Source of the DNA: Rotaria socialis | Taxonomy: Eukaryota; Rotifera; Eurotatoria; Philodinida; Philodinidae | Reading direction: 5' to 3' | Length of the DNA: 64,000 nt | Assembly (NCBI GenBank): GCA_905331475.1 | Contig: CAJNYU010001441.1 | Location: 124,001-188,000, forward strand | In this document: positions 12,691-25,001 of the stretch, one piece after another | How the letters are laid out: the number at the start of each line of letters is the position of its first letter | Numbering within the stretch: the first letter of the stretch is position 1 | Made by a program: the position numbers and the translations under genes | The notes under the pieces: model-generated | Told to the model about the DNA's origin: nothing | Seen by the model: only the letters and a program-made list of their open reading frames with translations | Databases searched by the model: none

Positions 12691-13387
12691 CTCCCTCTAA
12701 AACATACTTTCGATTAAATTCTATTCTATACGATTCGTAGTTAGTTTTTCTTTCATAACCTCCTGTCTATTAAAAATGTATCTCATTTTGAATTAATAAT
12801 CATACTTTAGAATGCTTCGTTTATCAATATGAATACTCTTCAGTAACTATTGACTTTTCTTTTCTCAGCAATGAGAAGAACTCGGGTCAATGACTTTGAC
12901 ATCGTGATTCATGATTTTCAATCAGATTTTCGACGGAAGAAAGACACTATTTCCGGCCCGGAGAAATTTTAAAATAATAAAAATTTAGACAGAGATCCGA
13001 TTGCAGCCAGATCTAATCTGCTTCAGATTTCTCTTTTCATGCTCCTGAAATTACTTATAGCTTTCCGGACTAAAACGACCTGTTTTCTTTCCTCGGCCTG
13101 AACGCATTCGATATTCGATTATTTTCATCAAAATGATTCTCACTGAAGATTCATTGGAGCTAATAATTAGGAAAATAAAAACAAGATAATAGAATTGAGT
13201 AAATCAGATAAAAGACAACGCTATTCTACTATTTATTTCCATTCCAATCAACTCATACATTTTTCTAGAAGCAAAGATTTCGAACACGAGAATGAATATT
13301 AAAAAAAGTCGTTTCTAATGTCGAATATATAATACAAAGTTGAAAACACACATATTCTTTAAGAATTAGGAAAGAACAAAAACATTT
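12691..13387. other. Intergenic spacer
   Basis: No gene is seen. It probably includes the 3'UTR of the minus-strand membrane-protein gene that ends at 13388. Confidence 0.4.
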
Positions 13388-15076
13388 TCACGCCGTTATT
13401 AGAACATCTCCATTTTGCAGACGTGTTATTTTCGGTAATGGCGATCGCTTCTTTGTTACATGTTCATTAGTTGTCAGAGCAGCATGATCGATAAATGGAT
13501 TAATGCGTGATAGTGATGGCGATCGAATATTTAATGGTATGCGACGCCTATCATCAATTGTTTGTTGTTGTCGATGAAATCGAGGCGATAAATTTGTTTG
13601 TGGTACAAGACCATGGGCAAACGGTGGTTTTGGTAAATAATTTTCACAATATGAAGATGTTATTGTTGCGACGGTTTGCTGTTTTAATTGATGATGATAA
13701 TCGTGATGTGTGGGCGAGTCCGTTGACGTAGTGGTTGATGTTGATGGAGCAAATGACGATGATGAAACTTTATCTTCCAACGAGTTCGACGGAATACGCA
13801 AACGACGTGATTTAATAAGTATTGTTATAATAATTATAATAAGAGCAAAAAATAATATTATCGCTATTGCTATAAAAATAAGCGTGCGAATAAATGCTGC
13901 TGTTTGATCATCAGAAGCAAGATTTTTATATGTTGACGATAATAAACTAAATGTTGATGTTACTGTTGTTGTTGAAGAAACGGGAATTTCACTGAATGAT
14001 TCTTCATGCGTTTGCCGAAATATTGCTAATGGACGACATTGATTACCATCACAATATGTACCTAAAATAAAATAAAGTCGAAATTTTCTTTCCATTGTTA
14101 TTGTTACCTGTGGGACATTTTCTTATATTTGATCCAATTGTTGGATTATCATGATAATCAAATCGACATATCCCTGTTGGTTCTAATTCACAATCGAAGA
14201 CCCCATTAATTTTTCTTACTTTCCGTGTAGATTTCGGACAAACACAATGCGATGTTTCACTTTTATCACACCATTGCAAACAACGTCTTGGATATTTTGT
14301 ACAATTACTTTGATCGATTGAATCCGTACAAAAACGTCCAACACCTGCTATATCCATATTAGAAATATTTTCATTATGACATTGACATGTTTTGCTTAAT
14401 TTATCGCAATAAATGAGATTTTTAATTGAATAGGAACTTTGACAGTCTTCATCATATTGACATTTTGTATTAATTGGTTTTTCATAATTAACTTTAAAAT
14501 TAAATGTTTCATTTGATGCTGTTAAATAGACAATTTCTCGTGAACAATCATAGGCTTTACATGAACGAAGAGAAATTTCTCCTAAATAAAAACACAAAAA
14601 TAAATCGGTCGCTTTTTGTTCGATATTTTACATTTCTACAAACCTGGTTGTAGGAAAAGAACGGATCGTTGATCAAGATCAGTTATATTCATAACACTCA
14701 ATTGTGTTGTCATATATTCCGCTGATGATAGTAATCGGTTAGGATATTTATTATTATGTCTCATCGTATATTGACATTCAGTAAATGTCAAATTAACCGG
14801 CTGATGAGAACATTTTATGAGTAGAGGTACGAGTAACATCCAACGATTTCCTAAATTATAAATAAGTGTATTATTATTATTATTATGTTGACCGGTTGAA
14901 TAATGGCCAACAAAATCGATTGAATTTGAATTGAGAATATTTGCACCAAATGATATATAAAGATTTGTATCGAATACACATTCAGTCAATATAACAGACG
15001 TACGAATATATGGACAAGAAGCCAATATTTGACTCACAAGAATGTGAATATAAATAAAAAACAATCGAATAAACAT
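13388..15076 (-). CDS. Cys-rich single-pass (type I) membrane protein, function unknown
   Basis: Three exons on the minus strand: 15076-14644, 14581-14108, 14061-13388 (526 aa). A hydrophobic N-terminus (FIRLFFIYIHILVSQILA) fits a signal peptide. The extracellular part has an Asn-rich patch and, in exon 2, many Cys in short-spaced clusters such as CQYDEDCQSSYS, YCDKLSKTCQCH and HCVCP. This resembles EB or EGF-like modules without matching one cleanly. A strong transmembrane segment (FIAIAIILFFALIIIIITIL) lies at about residues 357-384. The cytoplasmic tail of about 140 aa is rich in Ser, Pro, Thr, His and Arg. The layout suggests a surface receptor or adhesion protein; I do not recognise the family. 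The ATG is the first in frame and begins the signal peptide. Confidence 0.75.
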
Positions 15077-16841
15077 GGCATGGTATGTCTAGTGTATTCA
15101 CATTGTGATCTGAAGAGAGAAATAAGCAGACTTGCAGCCGTCGATATAAAATATTGTTAATATGAAATAATGTGATTGAAACCGGGTGGGCGTTGTTGTC
15201 CTGTCGTTCGCTAGTCTCCTCCTCTCATAATCATCATCATTATTATTATTCTATGGCACTCAATAAAATATCAGATGCGGTGAATGTTTCTCATCAACTA
15301 TCGACGTCTTGCGAATGTTGTCGTTCAGTTTTTTCTGTTATACTAATGTAATAGACTTTCGCTTACTCGGTATATAGAATTAATCTTCAATATTCGACTT
15401 ATAAACGAGTTCTTTTGTTTATGTATACTTGCCTATTGTGTAGACAGCTAAAATCAGAATGTAGAATGATTTGTGCTAATGTGAAAGAAAAATAATATAA
15501 GCCTGAATTGATGATGTTTTACTTAGACTGACCAAATTGAATAGGTTGTTCACTCACGAGTGCTAATAGGTTCCTTCTTGTATGCTTTATAATATGTGGT
15601 GATGGTGGTCGTCTAGTGATGATTGTAGATAATCGTGTCGAATTTCCGCATTACTCTTATTCTTCTTCTTCTCGAACGTTTACATCATACACATACGTAT
15701 GAAAATGGCCTAGAGGAGTTTTTTTCTGTCTCTCTCTCTTTCTCGTTCCCATCCGTTGTTTGTACAAATCATCTAAAAGATAATGATTTTGTGATACATG
15801 TTTATGTATGCACACATACGATAGCGTTCCGGTTTTCTTTTTCTTTTTCTTTTTCTCTTTCTTCATGAACACATACTCACTGGAAAACGATACTAATTTA
15901 CTTGGTCTATTCGTGTGTCTATTTTGCCTGACACATTCAAATGAATGTATTTTACCTGTAGTAGTAATTGACTTGGCTGGACATATGGCTCTTAATGCCA
16001 ATGGCAACAATAAAAATTAAATAAAGAATCCTATTTCTATTTTGGAAATGGTTATTGATGATTGACAGTTGTGAGATTATATGACGACACAGTTCATTTA
16101 ATAAATATAGGGTATTGTTAGTGTTTAGCCGATGATGGTACGCCACATCATATGTGCTCGGAAATGAATGTATTGCCTCGAGACACTCGAATTTGATGGT
16201 ATTGATTATGTAAGAAGAGAAACAATTTGTACGCTCGCTCTAATAATATATGTGAATGATCACTTCTTAACAAGATTGATTTTCTTTCTCATTTTCGAAC
16301 AGATGCGAATAAACATTCCATTGACTCACGTACACTTTTGAAGATGAACAAAACAATATATTATGATTTATGTGTCTAAAGATGATTATCATTTATTGTT
16401 TTTCTTTCAACTGCTCAAGATACTGAGCAATCTACAACTATTTAATGTCAAAGAAATATCATCACTACATGACTGTCATGGCCGATATATGATTTGTTGT
16501 TGTTTACAAGATGTGAACGTCGATAAGATTCATTCATTGATCTATGTATATTCAGATGTGAACCAAATAAACGTTAGATATTTTTCTAACAAATAATAAT
16601 AAGCAGTAATTTGAGCTAATATTTATTTTTTACATTTCTATTTCCTATCAAAAAATTTGCAAAAAACAAAATTCAATAGAATTGGTTGATTAATATTCTT
16701 GTTCAAGATCATACTAATGATATATTTATTATGACATTTTGATTACATGGCATTCGCAAATGTCAATGATAAGCGAAGATATTCGCTCCTGCTCAATAAT
16801 GATTATTAATGTTAGACGTTCGCAAAAAAAAAGAGAGAAGT
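15077..16841. other. Intergenic region with low-complexity frames
   Basis: Open frames at 15635-16020 are driven by CT/TTTC simple sequence (15720-15745, 15833-15863). The frame at 16363-16596 has no recognisable domain. The region between the divergent membrane-protein start and the dioxygenase 3' end shows no other structure. Confidence 0.4.
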
Positions 16842-17990
16842 TTATTCATCATCAATATTAGTGCCAATGATAAGTGCACGTTGATATGCATCAAGTTTTT
16901 CTAAGGGCACTTTAGGCAGATTTTCATAGGAACCTATAGAAGACAAAAAAATTATCTAGTGACACTTTTTTCTTCTTTCCGCAAAAGCTCTTACTCGATT
17001 CTGTTAATTCAGTACTCCAATGTGTTAATGTACAATTATTTTGTACTAATAATTTTCTTTTCTTTCGAAATTGATCTAAGGTTTGATTGCGTACGAATGA
17101 TGCTGGACTCATACTAACATAGGCAACAACACGTAACAGATCCGTTGGACGACTTCTTAATTGTTCATCAGAAACAAACGCGCACGAATTACAATGTATA
17201 AGACGAGAATCCCACAGAACGAGATCGCCGGATTGACATTGAATGAATTTTCCTACTGCTTTTCCTCGATCGAGAATCGAATGAGTACTTGGAACTGCAA
17301 CGAAATCGTTTGGACGACGTGCTTGATTTTTTAGTTCATGAAAACGTAAATGTGTATAGGGAAAAACAATGAGGCCGCCGGTTGTTTCATTTTGATCAGT
17401 TAATGAAACGAAACCTTGTACACAGCATCGATCAGGTTTTAAATCAGGATTTTGATCGGCATGATACCAGCCTGTCGTTGTTTTCCATTTCGGTTCATAA
17501 TGCCAATTACGAAAAACGCCACAACCATCAAAGGAAACTAGCAATTCATTTGTAGTCCATATTTGAGAATAGACCCGTTTTATATTTCGATTTGAACGAA
17601 CATTCCACATGAAATCAGATTGTCCAATACCACAATCATTAATTATACCGAACAAACCATTGCCAGGCCTAGAAAAAAACACGTATCTTATAAAATTTGT
17701 ATAAGTATTAGTTTTCAATACCAATTCTTTGACCATGTTGTTGGATCATGACGTTGAATATGATACCCAGGAATGTTCTCGAAAAAATTCCATAATAAAT
17801 CTTTATTAATATTAATCTCATTTTGCAACATAACATCACTAAATATAGCATAACCGTGCTCATTTAAATGAACGATACCATCGTTGAGACTTTCATTATT
17901 CGTTACGGAAAAACGTGGTGTTAATGTTGTATAATCGATATGTATCTGATTTTTGTCTAAACAATAATTGATTTGATTATGAGTAGACAT
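16842..17990 (-). CDS. Phytanoyl-CoA dioxygenase (PhyH) family protein
   Basis: Three minus-strand exons: 17990-17722, 17668-16995, 16933-16842 (344 aa). The core has the Fe(II)/2-oxoglutarate signature. The HxD pair is in GWYHADQNP (H159, D161), the distal His is in LWDSRLIHCN (H248), and downstream Arg residues about 15-21 positions later (TDLLRVVAYVSMSP) can bind 2-oxoglutarate. FVSLTD and GGLIVFPYTH are typical PhyH strands. Family members hydroxylate lipids or small molecules using O2 and 2-oxoglutarate; substrate cannot be read from sequence. No clear PTS2 or signal peptide is seen, so location is open. The last exon encodes a short tail ending TNIDDE. All catalytic residues are present, so it is probably active. 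Confidence 0.87.
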
Positions 17991-18355
17991 TATTATTACT
18001 TAATTGAAATTGCTGCTCAGCTCAAGTTACTTACATATAAATATTCAGAGTAATTTCCACATTACTTAGGAGAATTACGTAATGACTGACTAATAAAAGA
18101 ATTCTATATGGTTATTTCGCAATACCGATGTTTTCTACACTGCGATACATTTGAAATAAAGCATTAAATTACGGTTACTGTTTTTTTTTATTAAAACAAA
18201 AAAGAAAAAACATAATAATGAAATCTTCTTTCCTAAGCTTTGAAGAACAAGAGAGAGAGAGAGAGAGAGAGAAAAGCATCACATCACAAAGAAAAATGAA
18301 AGAAGAGAAAGAGCTTAACCAACAAAACGACGTTAAAATAAAATAATATGTTTAT
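17991..18355. other. Spacer with GA microsatellite
   Basis: Short intergenic segment between two minus-strand genes. It holds the 3'UTR of the intermediate-filament gene and a (GA)n tract at about 18252-18272. No gene seen. Confidence 0.5.
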
Positions 18356-18912
18356 TTATTGCCACGTTTCACTGTATTGAGCTCTATTAATACCTTTGTC
18401 ATCAAGTAATACTATTTTCACATTATCACCTTGATTTGTATTAGTCCATGCTGAAATTGATGGTGCGACGAGCCGCGCATTGGCTACTGCGCTATTTCCA
18501 ATATTCTCAACTTTATTAGAATAAACGCGTACGCGCGTTCGAGCTCTAAGTACGTATGTATCAGCAAATTGAAAACAACATTCAGGTCCATTATTTATAG
18601 TATGAACAAGTGTCCAGCCTTTAAGTGGTTGATCAACACAATGTGTTGCTGCATTATTAATCGATATAAAACCAGCTTGAACTTGATCAATATCAAATTT
18701 ACCTAAAATAATATTACATATGAATATTGAACCTTCTTCAAAAGCATTTTTAGTATTTCTTCCTTTAATCTCACCAGATTTTGATATAGCACGTTGTGCC
18801 TCAGGTTTTTTTACTGTAACTATTTGCCGAGGTTCTTCAATAGGAATATGTTCGTCTTTACCATTTGATAATACTACATGCTTATTATTATTGGTGATGA
18901 CACTTGTAGTAC

Positions 18913-18946
<34 letters not shown>

Positions 18947-20317
18947 AGTAGGTAATGATTTTGACGTTTCTAAATCTAATAATTTTCTATACGTCTCTAA
19001 TTCAAAATGTACAGAAAACCAATATTGTTTTCCAACTTCGATAGCTTGTGTTAAATGATTTACGTCATTGGCTAAACGATTGTATTCGTTATCAAGGCGA
19101 ATACGTTCTTCATCAGTTTGATTTTTTTCTTTTTGTTTTATTAGATAGAGATCGACTAAGGGTCGATATTCATTGTCAATATCTTGACGAACTTTTTCAA
19201 CTTGTTTAAGTTCATTTTGTAATGTATCAATGGAAGCTCGAGTCGCTACTAATGGTTGTTGTTGTTGTTGTTTAGTTGTTTCGTATGCTAACAATTGCGT
19301 TTTAGCTTGTTCCATACGATCAGCATAAGAATTTTCAAGTAGAGCTTTATTGTGTTTCAATAAAATTTGAAAATCATGTTTTATATCTTCAATTGCTTTG
19401 CCTAATTCATCGGCATAAAATTGTTTTTGTTTAGTTTGTTCGTTGCCTAGAAAAAATACTTGAGAATTTTTTAGTAATGGTGCTTCGCAAACTTCTTACC
19501 TAGTTCAGCTTTTTCTGTCTCGTACGTTGCCTTTTTAAATAGTATTTGTTCTTCAATGGTACGAAGATTATTTTGAAGTCGAATATTATTCAACGTAAGA
19601 TCGTGTAATTCATCTTCAAGTTTTTTATATAAATCATTCATTAGATTCATTTGATTTTTGCTAGCTTGAGCTATTTTTTCTAAATCTTCGTAACTACGTT
19701 TTAATTCTTGCAATTGTACTGATGTTTGTTGATATTCATTTTCTAATAATGGACGCCGTTTTACATATGAATTATCTTCTTCGGTACGAATCTTATCTTT
19801 TAGTAACGCTAATTCTTTTAATGCTCGATCATGTTTAATAATAAAATGTTCGGTTAATACAGCTGATTCATCGATTTCCGTACGTAATTCATTCATTTGT
19901 GTATCAAGTTCATGATTATCTTCCGTTGCTAAATATTCTATATAACAAGAGAAGAAAATAAAAATAAAAATTGATCTTACTATGTTTTTGTTTTTGTTTT
20001 TCTATATCGACTTTCTTTTGTAAATCATTATTTTCTTTAGATTTTTTCTGTAATGCATTCACATAATTGGAAAAACGATTATTCAATTCATCAAGATCAT
20101 TTTTATGACCACGTATAAGTGATAAATGATCTAAACCGATTGCTGAATCATTGCTGAAATTTGTTTTGTCTGTTGATGTTAAATGACGATAAGAATTTTC
20201 AAGTCGAAGACTTTCATTTGTTGGTAGTGTTGTATTTGTACTGTTATTAAGAGGTGTTATCTGTGATTTAATAACATCAGTTGAAGCATGTTGATGTTTT
20301 TCTTTCTTTAACGGCAT
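18356..20317 (-). CDS. Intermediate-filament protein with lamin-tail domain
   Basis: Three minus-strand exons: 20317-19981, 19937-19500, 19446-18356 (621 aa). A head of about 75 residues precedes the rod start (LNNRFSNYVNALQKK). Long heptad-rich coils follow, ending in the conserved rod terminus (FELETYRKLLDLE, residues about 405-417). After an Asn-rich linker coded by a TTA/ATT repeat, residues about 494-615 form an Ig-like lamin-tail domain, recognisable from GWTLVHTINNG and YVLRARTRVRVYS. There is no C-terminal CaaX box (it ends SETWQ) and no clear nuclear signal. That points to a cytoplasmic, lamin-type protostome filament protein rather than a nuclear lamin. It would assemble as coiled-coil dimers in the cytoskeleton. 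The short KQQQQQ run is also repeat-derived. Start is the first ATG in frame. Confidence 0.87.
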
Positions 20318-22893
20318 TGCAAAATTTGAATGTGATTTAGTATAGAAATAAAATGCAAATGTTTCTTTTACTTCTTCTTTCGCGTGGACTATGAATATAT
20401 GTGTACAAACAAATATTCAATCGAGGGTTCAAATATAGAGTCGTTTTATCTGAATCATCAGATATATGTGATGAAATTAGGTAGAAGAAAAAAGTCAGCT
20501 GGATCGTAGGGGTTATATTGTCCATGATAAAACAATCAAAAGATGTCTATGTATGTAAGTTTGTTTTTTGAGTGCATATCAATTTTATTATCATACAGAA
20601 AGTGCATATAGGGCTAGTTGAACGTTCTTTCATCCAGCACATTTTTAAAGAGAAAATAACAGTAATGTTCTATATGAACTTGAAATATACGTGAGTGAGA
20701 GCAGAATTTTTGAATCGTTCATGCAGTCAAGACTTGTTCATCTGTTGCTTTTCGTCTATTTCTTCATATCTGCAAATTATGAATGCGTGTCTCACGTCAA
20801 GATGTAGAGAGGAGAGATTGAACTTTCTGTCTTCAGACATTGATGAATATTTACATCAATTGAAATAATATTGTAGAATCAATATGGCACCATTTTGAAA
20901 GATGAACTTTTTTCTGTTTAAAAGATAAATGAATATTCTGCACTCAATAGCGTAGCCGATTTCTTGGTTTAGCAATGTATACCTTTATTCATGTTTTGTG
21001 GTGTTCGAAAATCCTTTTCAAATACTGCATTTTGAGAAGTTAGTTTATAGTCGGAGATGATTTTGTCAACAAAAACCCTACTAGATAAATATTTCAATTA
21101 GTTGCCATTACTTTTGAGGCATACAGCCCCACCAACGTATTTGCATAATCGATGCCTACCGATGTCATCCTCAAGAACTTTTTAATGATTAAACTTTGAT
21201 CCATACTATCAGCTGCGCGAGAATCTTTCAAGAGAATCGAGCAATTGCCTCACATGATGAAGACACCAGATCCTTGCGAAAAGAGTATCGTTGAAAGCAA
21301 GAGCACCTATACAGATATTCTGCATGTCTTATAGGAAAATAATTTAATTATTTTTCTAGCGAATTTATTTATATTTTTTACTCGAATATCAGTATTTGAT
21401 CGATTTCTCAGTAATATGCGACAACTACAAACATTTCTCTTCGATATTGTTATGACCAATGAAGAATCTCGTCCATCGCCTAATGATATTTCTTGTATAT
21501 TCATTCAAACAGAATATCTTGTAAACTGCTATATGGATGATAGTCCAAATGAAGACATTCGATGTAACGTTTATAATCAGTCTCTTGTGCACCAGGAATA
21601 TGATAATAATTGTTCGTTCGATTATCTGAATCGTTTCCGTTACCTTTAAAACCAATCTCTACATTAGTTACGTTCTCATTGATTATCTTGAACAATTTCT
21701 CATCGGTTCAATCACATCCTTACGTTTACCTTGTCTTCAAATAGAATTTCACTTGTGTAAATTAATTTCTTTTTGTACTTTTAGTTATAGATATAAATAA
21801 AAAAGAAATAGAAAAAACTGCGCTGTTTTTAAAATAATTTTCAAAGAATATCAAAGTATGAATTATCAGCAGGATTTAGTTGATTTTTTAGTCTGGACCT
21901 TGAATCACTTTATGATGGACATTGATCACCAAGAAAAAACCTGATGTCCTGAAATAGCTTCCCGCACATAAATCGCAATTTTCTATCTTCAATTTAAAAG
22001 TGAAAATAATAATTCTCATATTAAAGATTTCGTTGCAAAATATCCTGGATCATTCAAATTCAGTATTGGTTGACGCTATGAAGAAAGTATGATGATTTAA
22101 ATTTCCTATCATCGTCTATCTCATCTTGATTCACAGTTAAATCTTATAGAAATAATAAATAGCAAAGCAATGAGTCCGAATAGGATTATCTCGTTCTTAA
22201 CAGCTTTACACTAGTATCTTATTTTTTCACAGAAAAACTGGTGTTTTATATGTAGAACACTTTTTTATGTGAGTGTTTATTTAAATGTTTTTGAGTTATT
22301 CTGTTCTGTGTTCCAGCAAGATAAATATAGCGATATATTGAAGAAAAGAAATTCATAAATTGAATATAAAGTTAAAGTTCAACTCCTTTTTCTTCTGTAG
22401 TGAATTCCAGTCCTTCATAATAATCCTTGATAGTAACAGAGATTTTTTCAATAAATAAATTCTTTTATTTGCTATTCTTGTTATTCATGTTGTTCCTGCT
22501 GTTATTTTGGATACGGCATATATTTCTTCCAAATCCTGTAATTCTTGTTTGCTGGTAAGATGATGAAAAGTTTATACCAATATTAGAATCTGACTTCTTC
22601 GTTTGACTCATGTTCTCTATTTGCAAGCAGACGCTGTACTATTTTTATCATTCCTTTCTTAGATGAGAATTTCAACTATCTATAAAACGCGTCTCATATA
22701 CTTTTCGTGGAGTGAGAATGAGTAATAGATAGAATTCATGCGAAATTTAAAATGGTATTGTTATTTGTAGTCAATCTTATTTTTTTTTGAATGCTTTTAA
22801 CGCAGCTATTTGAAATACCCAACCTTCGTATCCACGGTGTGTACACACTGAAGCAAGACCATAGATAATTCGATGAGATAAAAATAAACACCG
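20318..22893. other. Long gene-free stretch
   Basis: No supported gene. Overlapping frames on both strands at about 21416-21695 (up to 77 codons) have no recognisable domain and no exon partners that I can find. No terminal repeats are obvious. The first few hundred bases are probably the promoter of the intermediate-filament gene. Confidence 0.4.
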
Positions 22894-25001
22894 ATGTTAT
22901 CCATAACGGTTAAATAGCGGCGTTACAGCGCCACTATTGCGATCGCACTGTGACCCCTTTTAGCGCTTCGCTATGCGCACTATAGCGCGATATTACGCCA
23001 ATATGACATTTAATATTGCGGTATTTCTCATATTTTGGTGCCTGAAAATGTCAGCTCTATTAGTAAATTCTACTAATTATATTCCTGGATATAATTCCAA
23101 ATGTATTCAATTAGATATGATACAGTTGAAATTTTATTTGATCATAAAAATCACATATAACATAATGACAAGGTCCATAAAAGTTACATGTTATTAAAAG
23201 AAAATCAGGAGTAGTACAAAGAACAAAACAATTTGTTCAAAAACTATTTTGTGCACATAAAAATATAATAGCTACAGAAAAAAGGTCGTACAAAAGTGTT
23301 AGGCGTTACGCTTACGAGATTTTATTTTACGAATGGTCACTCTTTGTTAAACAAAACGTAGTCGATGAAAATATTCATTGTATCAATACTGCGTTAAATC
23401 ATTAACAAATTCGAGTCAGTGTGGCGAGTCTTGTCTGAAAAATATAGAACTATTACTGTAAAATCAAGCTAAAAACTGAAGATTAACATGTATGAATTGA
23501 TCTAAATTATGTTCGATTGCATCAGTCAGATTCACTGCCATGTCTATTCTAAGATATCGACTTGTACCACAATTGTAGTTAAATCATTAAATTTTTCTTC
23601 CATTGACGTAACCATTAGTTAATTGATACCTGAATTAAAGTCAGATAAAGCGAACCGCTAACCGGGCCATATAGAGTAGAAGAATTAATTGTTCACTTAT
23701 ACTATATCAGTTAGACGCCATCACGGTTAGGGTCTATAGCTATAACGTCTGACTCGTATAAATAAAATTATATCTAAAATGAAAAAAAATGAAAAAAAAC
23801 GTTTTGTATTAGTGTGATGCATTGAATAAAACGTATTATAACTAGAGGAAGTCGCTGCGTCGAAAAGTGCCCGAAACTTTCTATCGTTAATTCAGCTTAT
23901 TTATGGATGGGTTTTTCCATACGATAAGGACATTTGAAAAAAAGAATGATTTGTCACATTCTCATAATAGATAATCATCAGATTTCAACTATCTCATGTT
24001 CTTTCCCTTCACGTAGATCGTTGACCAAGAAGTCACTTTGCCTATTTATGTTTCTTTCTCTTACAAAGGATGATTTATTGTACATTTCTGTATCTCTACA
24101 ATTATACGAGTATAAATTGAAGGATTCAATCACAAAATAACTTACATTTATTTACGGAACATTTAATTTATACACGCTGTGCCGATAGAAGCGCTCGTTC
24201 TATCCTAATCAATGTATATAACAACTCTCTTCCTCTTTGTCGTGTTCTTCCCCGTTCTCTCCGGTTGAGTGACGCGCCCCGGAGAAAGAAAGTGTAACTA
24301 TAAAAGGAGAAGGATGATTGAAATAAAACAGTTCGATATCACGATAAAACATTCTTATATCGTTACACACGCTTCACGCCCCAGGTCAATGATTCCGGAG
24401 GACGGATACTGTAGGAACCGGCCGGAAAGATGCGGAAAAATCACCGTATCTGGCCGGAAAGCACGGGAAAGCACTGGAAACTGGAAGCAGTATTCCAGTT
24501 GGAAGTTACCGGATTTTTTTCCTGTGGATTCCGGTCAGTTTCCTGGGTTTCCCGGTCAGTTTTCTGTGTTTTACATCTGGAAGTTGATCGGAATCTACAG
24601 GAAGAAAATCCGGTAACTTCCAACTGGAATACTGCTTCCACTTTCCAGCGCTTTCCTGTGCTTTCCGGCCGTTTCCCGCCGTACGTCCACGACCTGGGTA
24701 ATAACATGTAACTTTTATGGACCTTGTCATTATGTTATATGTGATTTTTATGATCAAATAAAATTTCAACTGTATCATATCTAATTGAATACATTTGGAA
24801 TTATATACAGGAATATAATTAGTAGAATTTACTAATAGAGCTGACATTTTCAGGCACCAAAATATGAGAAATACCGCAATATTAAATGTCATATTGGCGT
24901 AATATCGCGCTATAGTGCGCATAGCGGAGCGCTAAAATGGGTCACAGTGCGATCGCAATAGTGGCGCTGTAACGCCGCTATTTAACCGTTATGGATAACA
25001 T
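22894..25001. mobile_element. 2.1-kb DNA element with 303-bp inverted terminal repeats
   Basis: The left arm (22894-23196) and right arm (24699-25001) are inverted copies of equal length with only a few differences, for example in the ACCCC/ACCCA and GCTTCGC/GCTCCGC positions. The outer tips read ATGTTATCCATAACGG. Because of the repeat, both arms encode the same accidental peptide. The interior (about 1.5 kb) has no transposase frame, so the element is non-autonomous or eroded. The high arm identity suggests recent activity or gene conversion. I see no convincing target duplication. A separate fold-back lies inside near the right arm. Long arms fit Mutator-like or foldback-type elements, but the superfamily is not established. 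Confidence 0.75.
24440..24690. repeat. Internal fold-back (inverted repeat) in the 2.1-kb element
   Basis: Arms at about 24448-24548 and 24582-24678 are inverted copies. CGGAAAGCACGGGAAAGCAC on the left mirrors GTGCTTTCCGG on the right. CCAGTTGGAAGTTACCGGAT mirrors ATCCGGTAACTTCCAACTGG. The motif TTCCGG/CCGGAA recurs. The GC content is well above that of the host element. It may be a separate foldback element that inserted into the larger one. Confidence 0.65.

Noticed and set aside
15635-16020. Frames with Phe runs and short hydrophobic segments
   Set aside because: Derived from TTTC/CT simple repeats, open on both strands and without exon structure.
18705-18725. Possible tiny intron in the lamin-tail exon (GTAATATTATTTTAG)
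   Set aside because: About 15 nt is too short for splicing, and the in-frame translation fits the lamin-tail domain without removing it.
22973-23197. 74-codon frame repeated on the opposite strand at 24.7-24.9 kb
   Set aside because: It is an accidental translation of the inverted terminal repeat arms and not a protein gene.
23700-23760. tRNA-like inverted segment AGACG...CGTCT
   Set aside because: No T-loop GTTCRA motif, no cloverleaf spacing and no acceptor stem.
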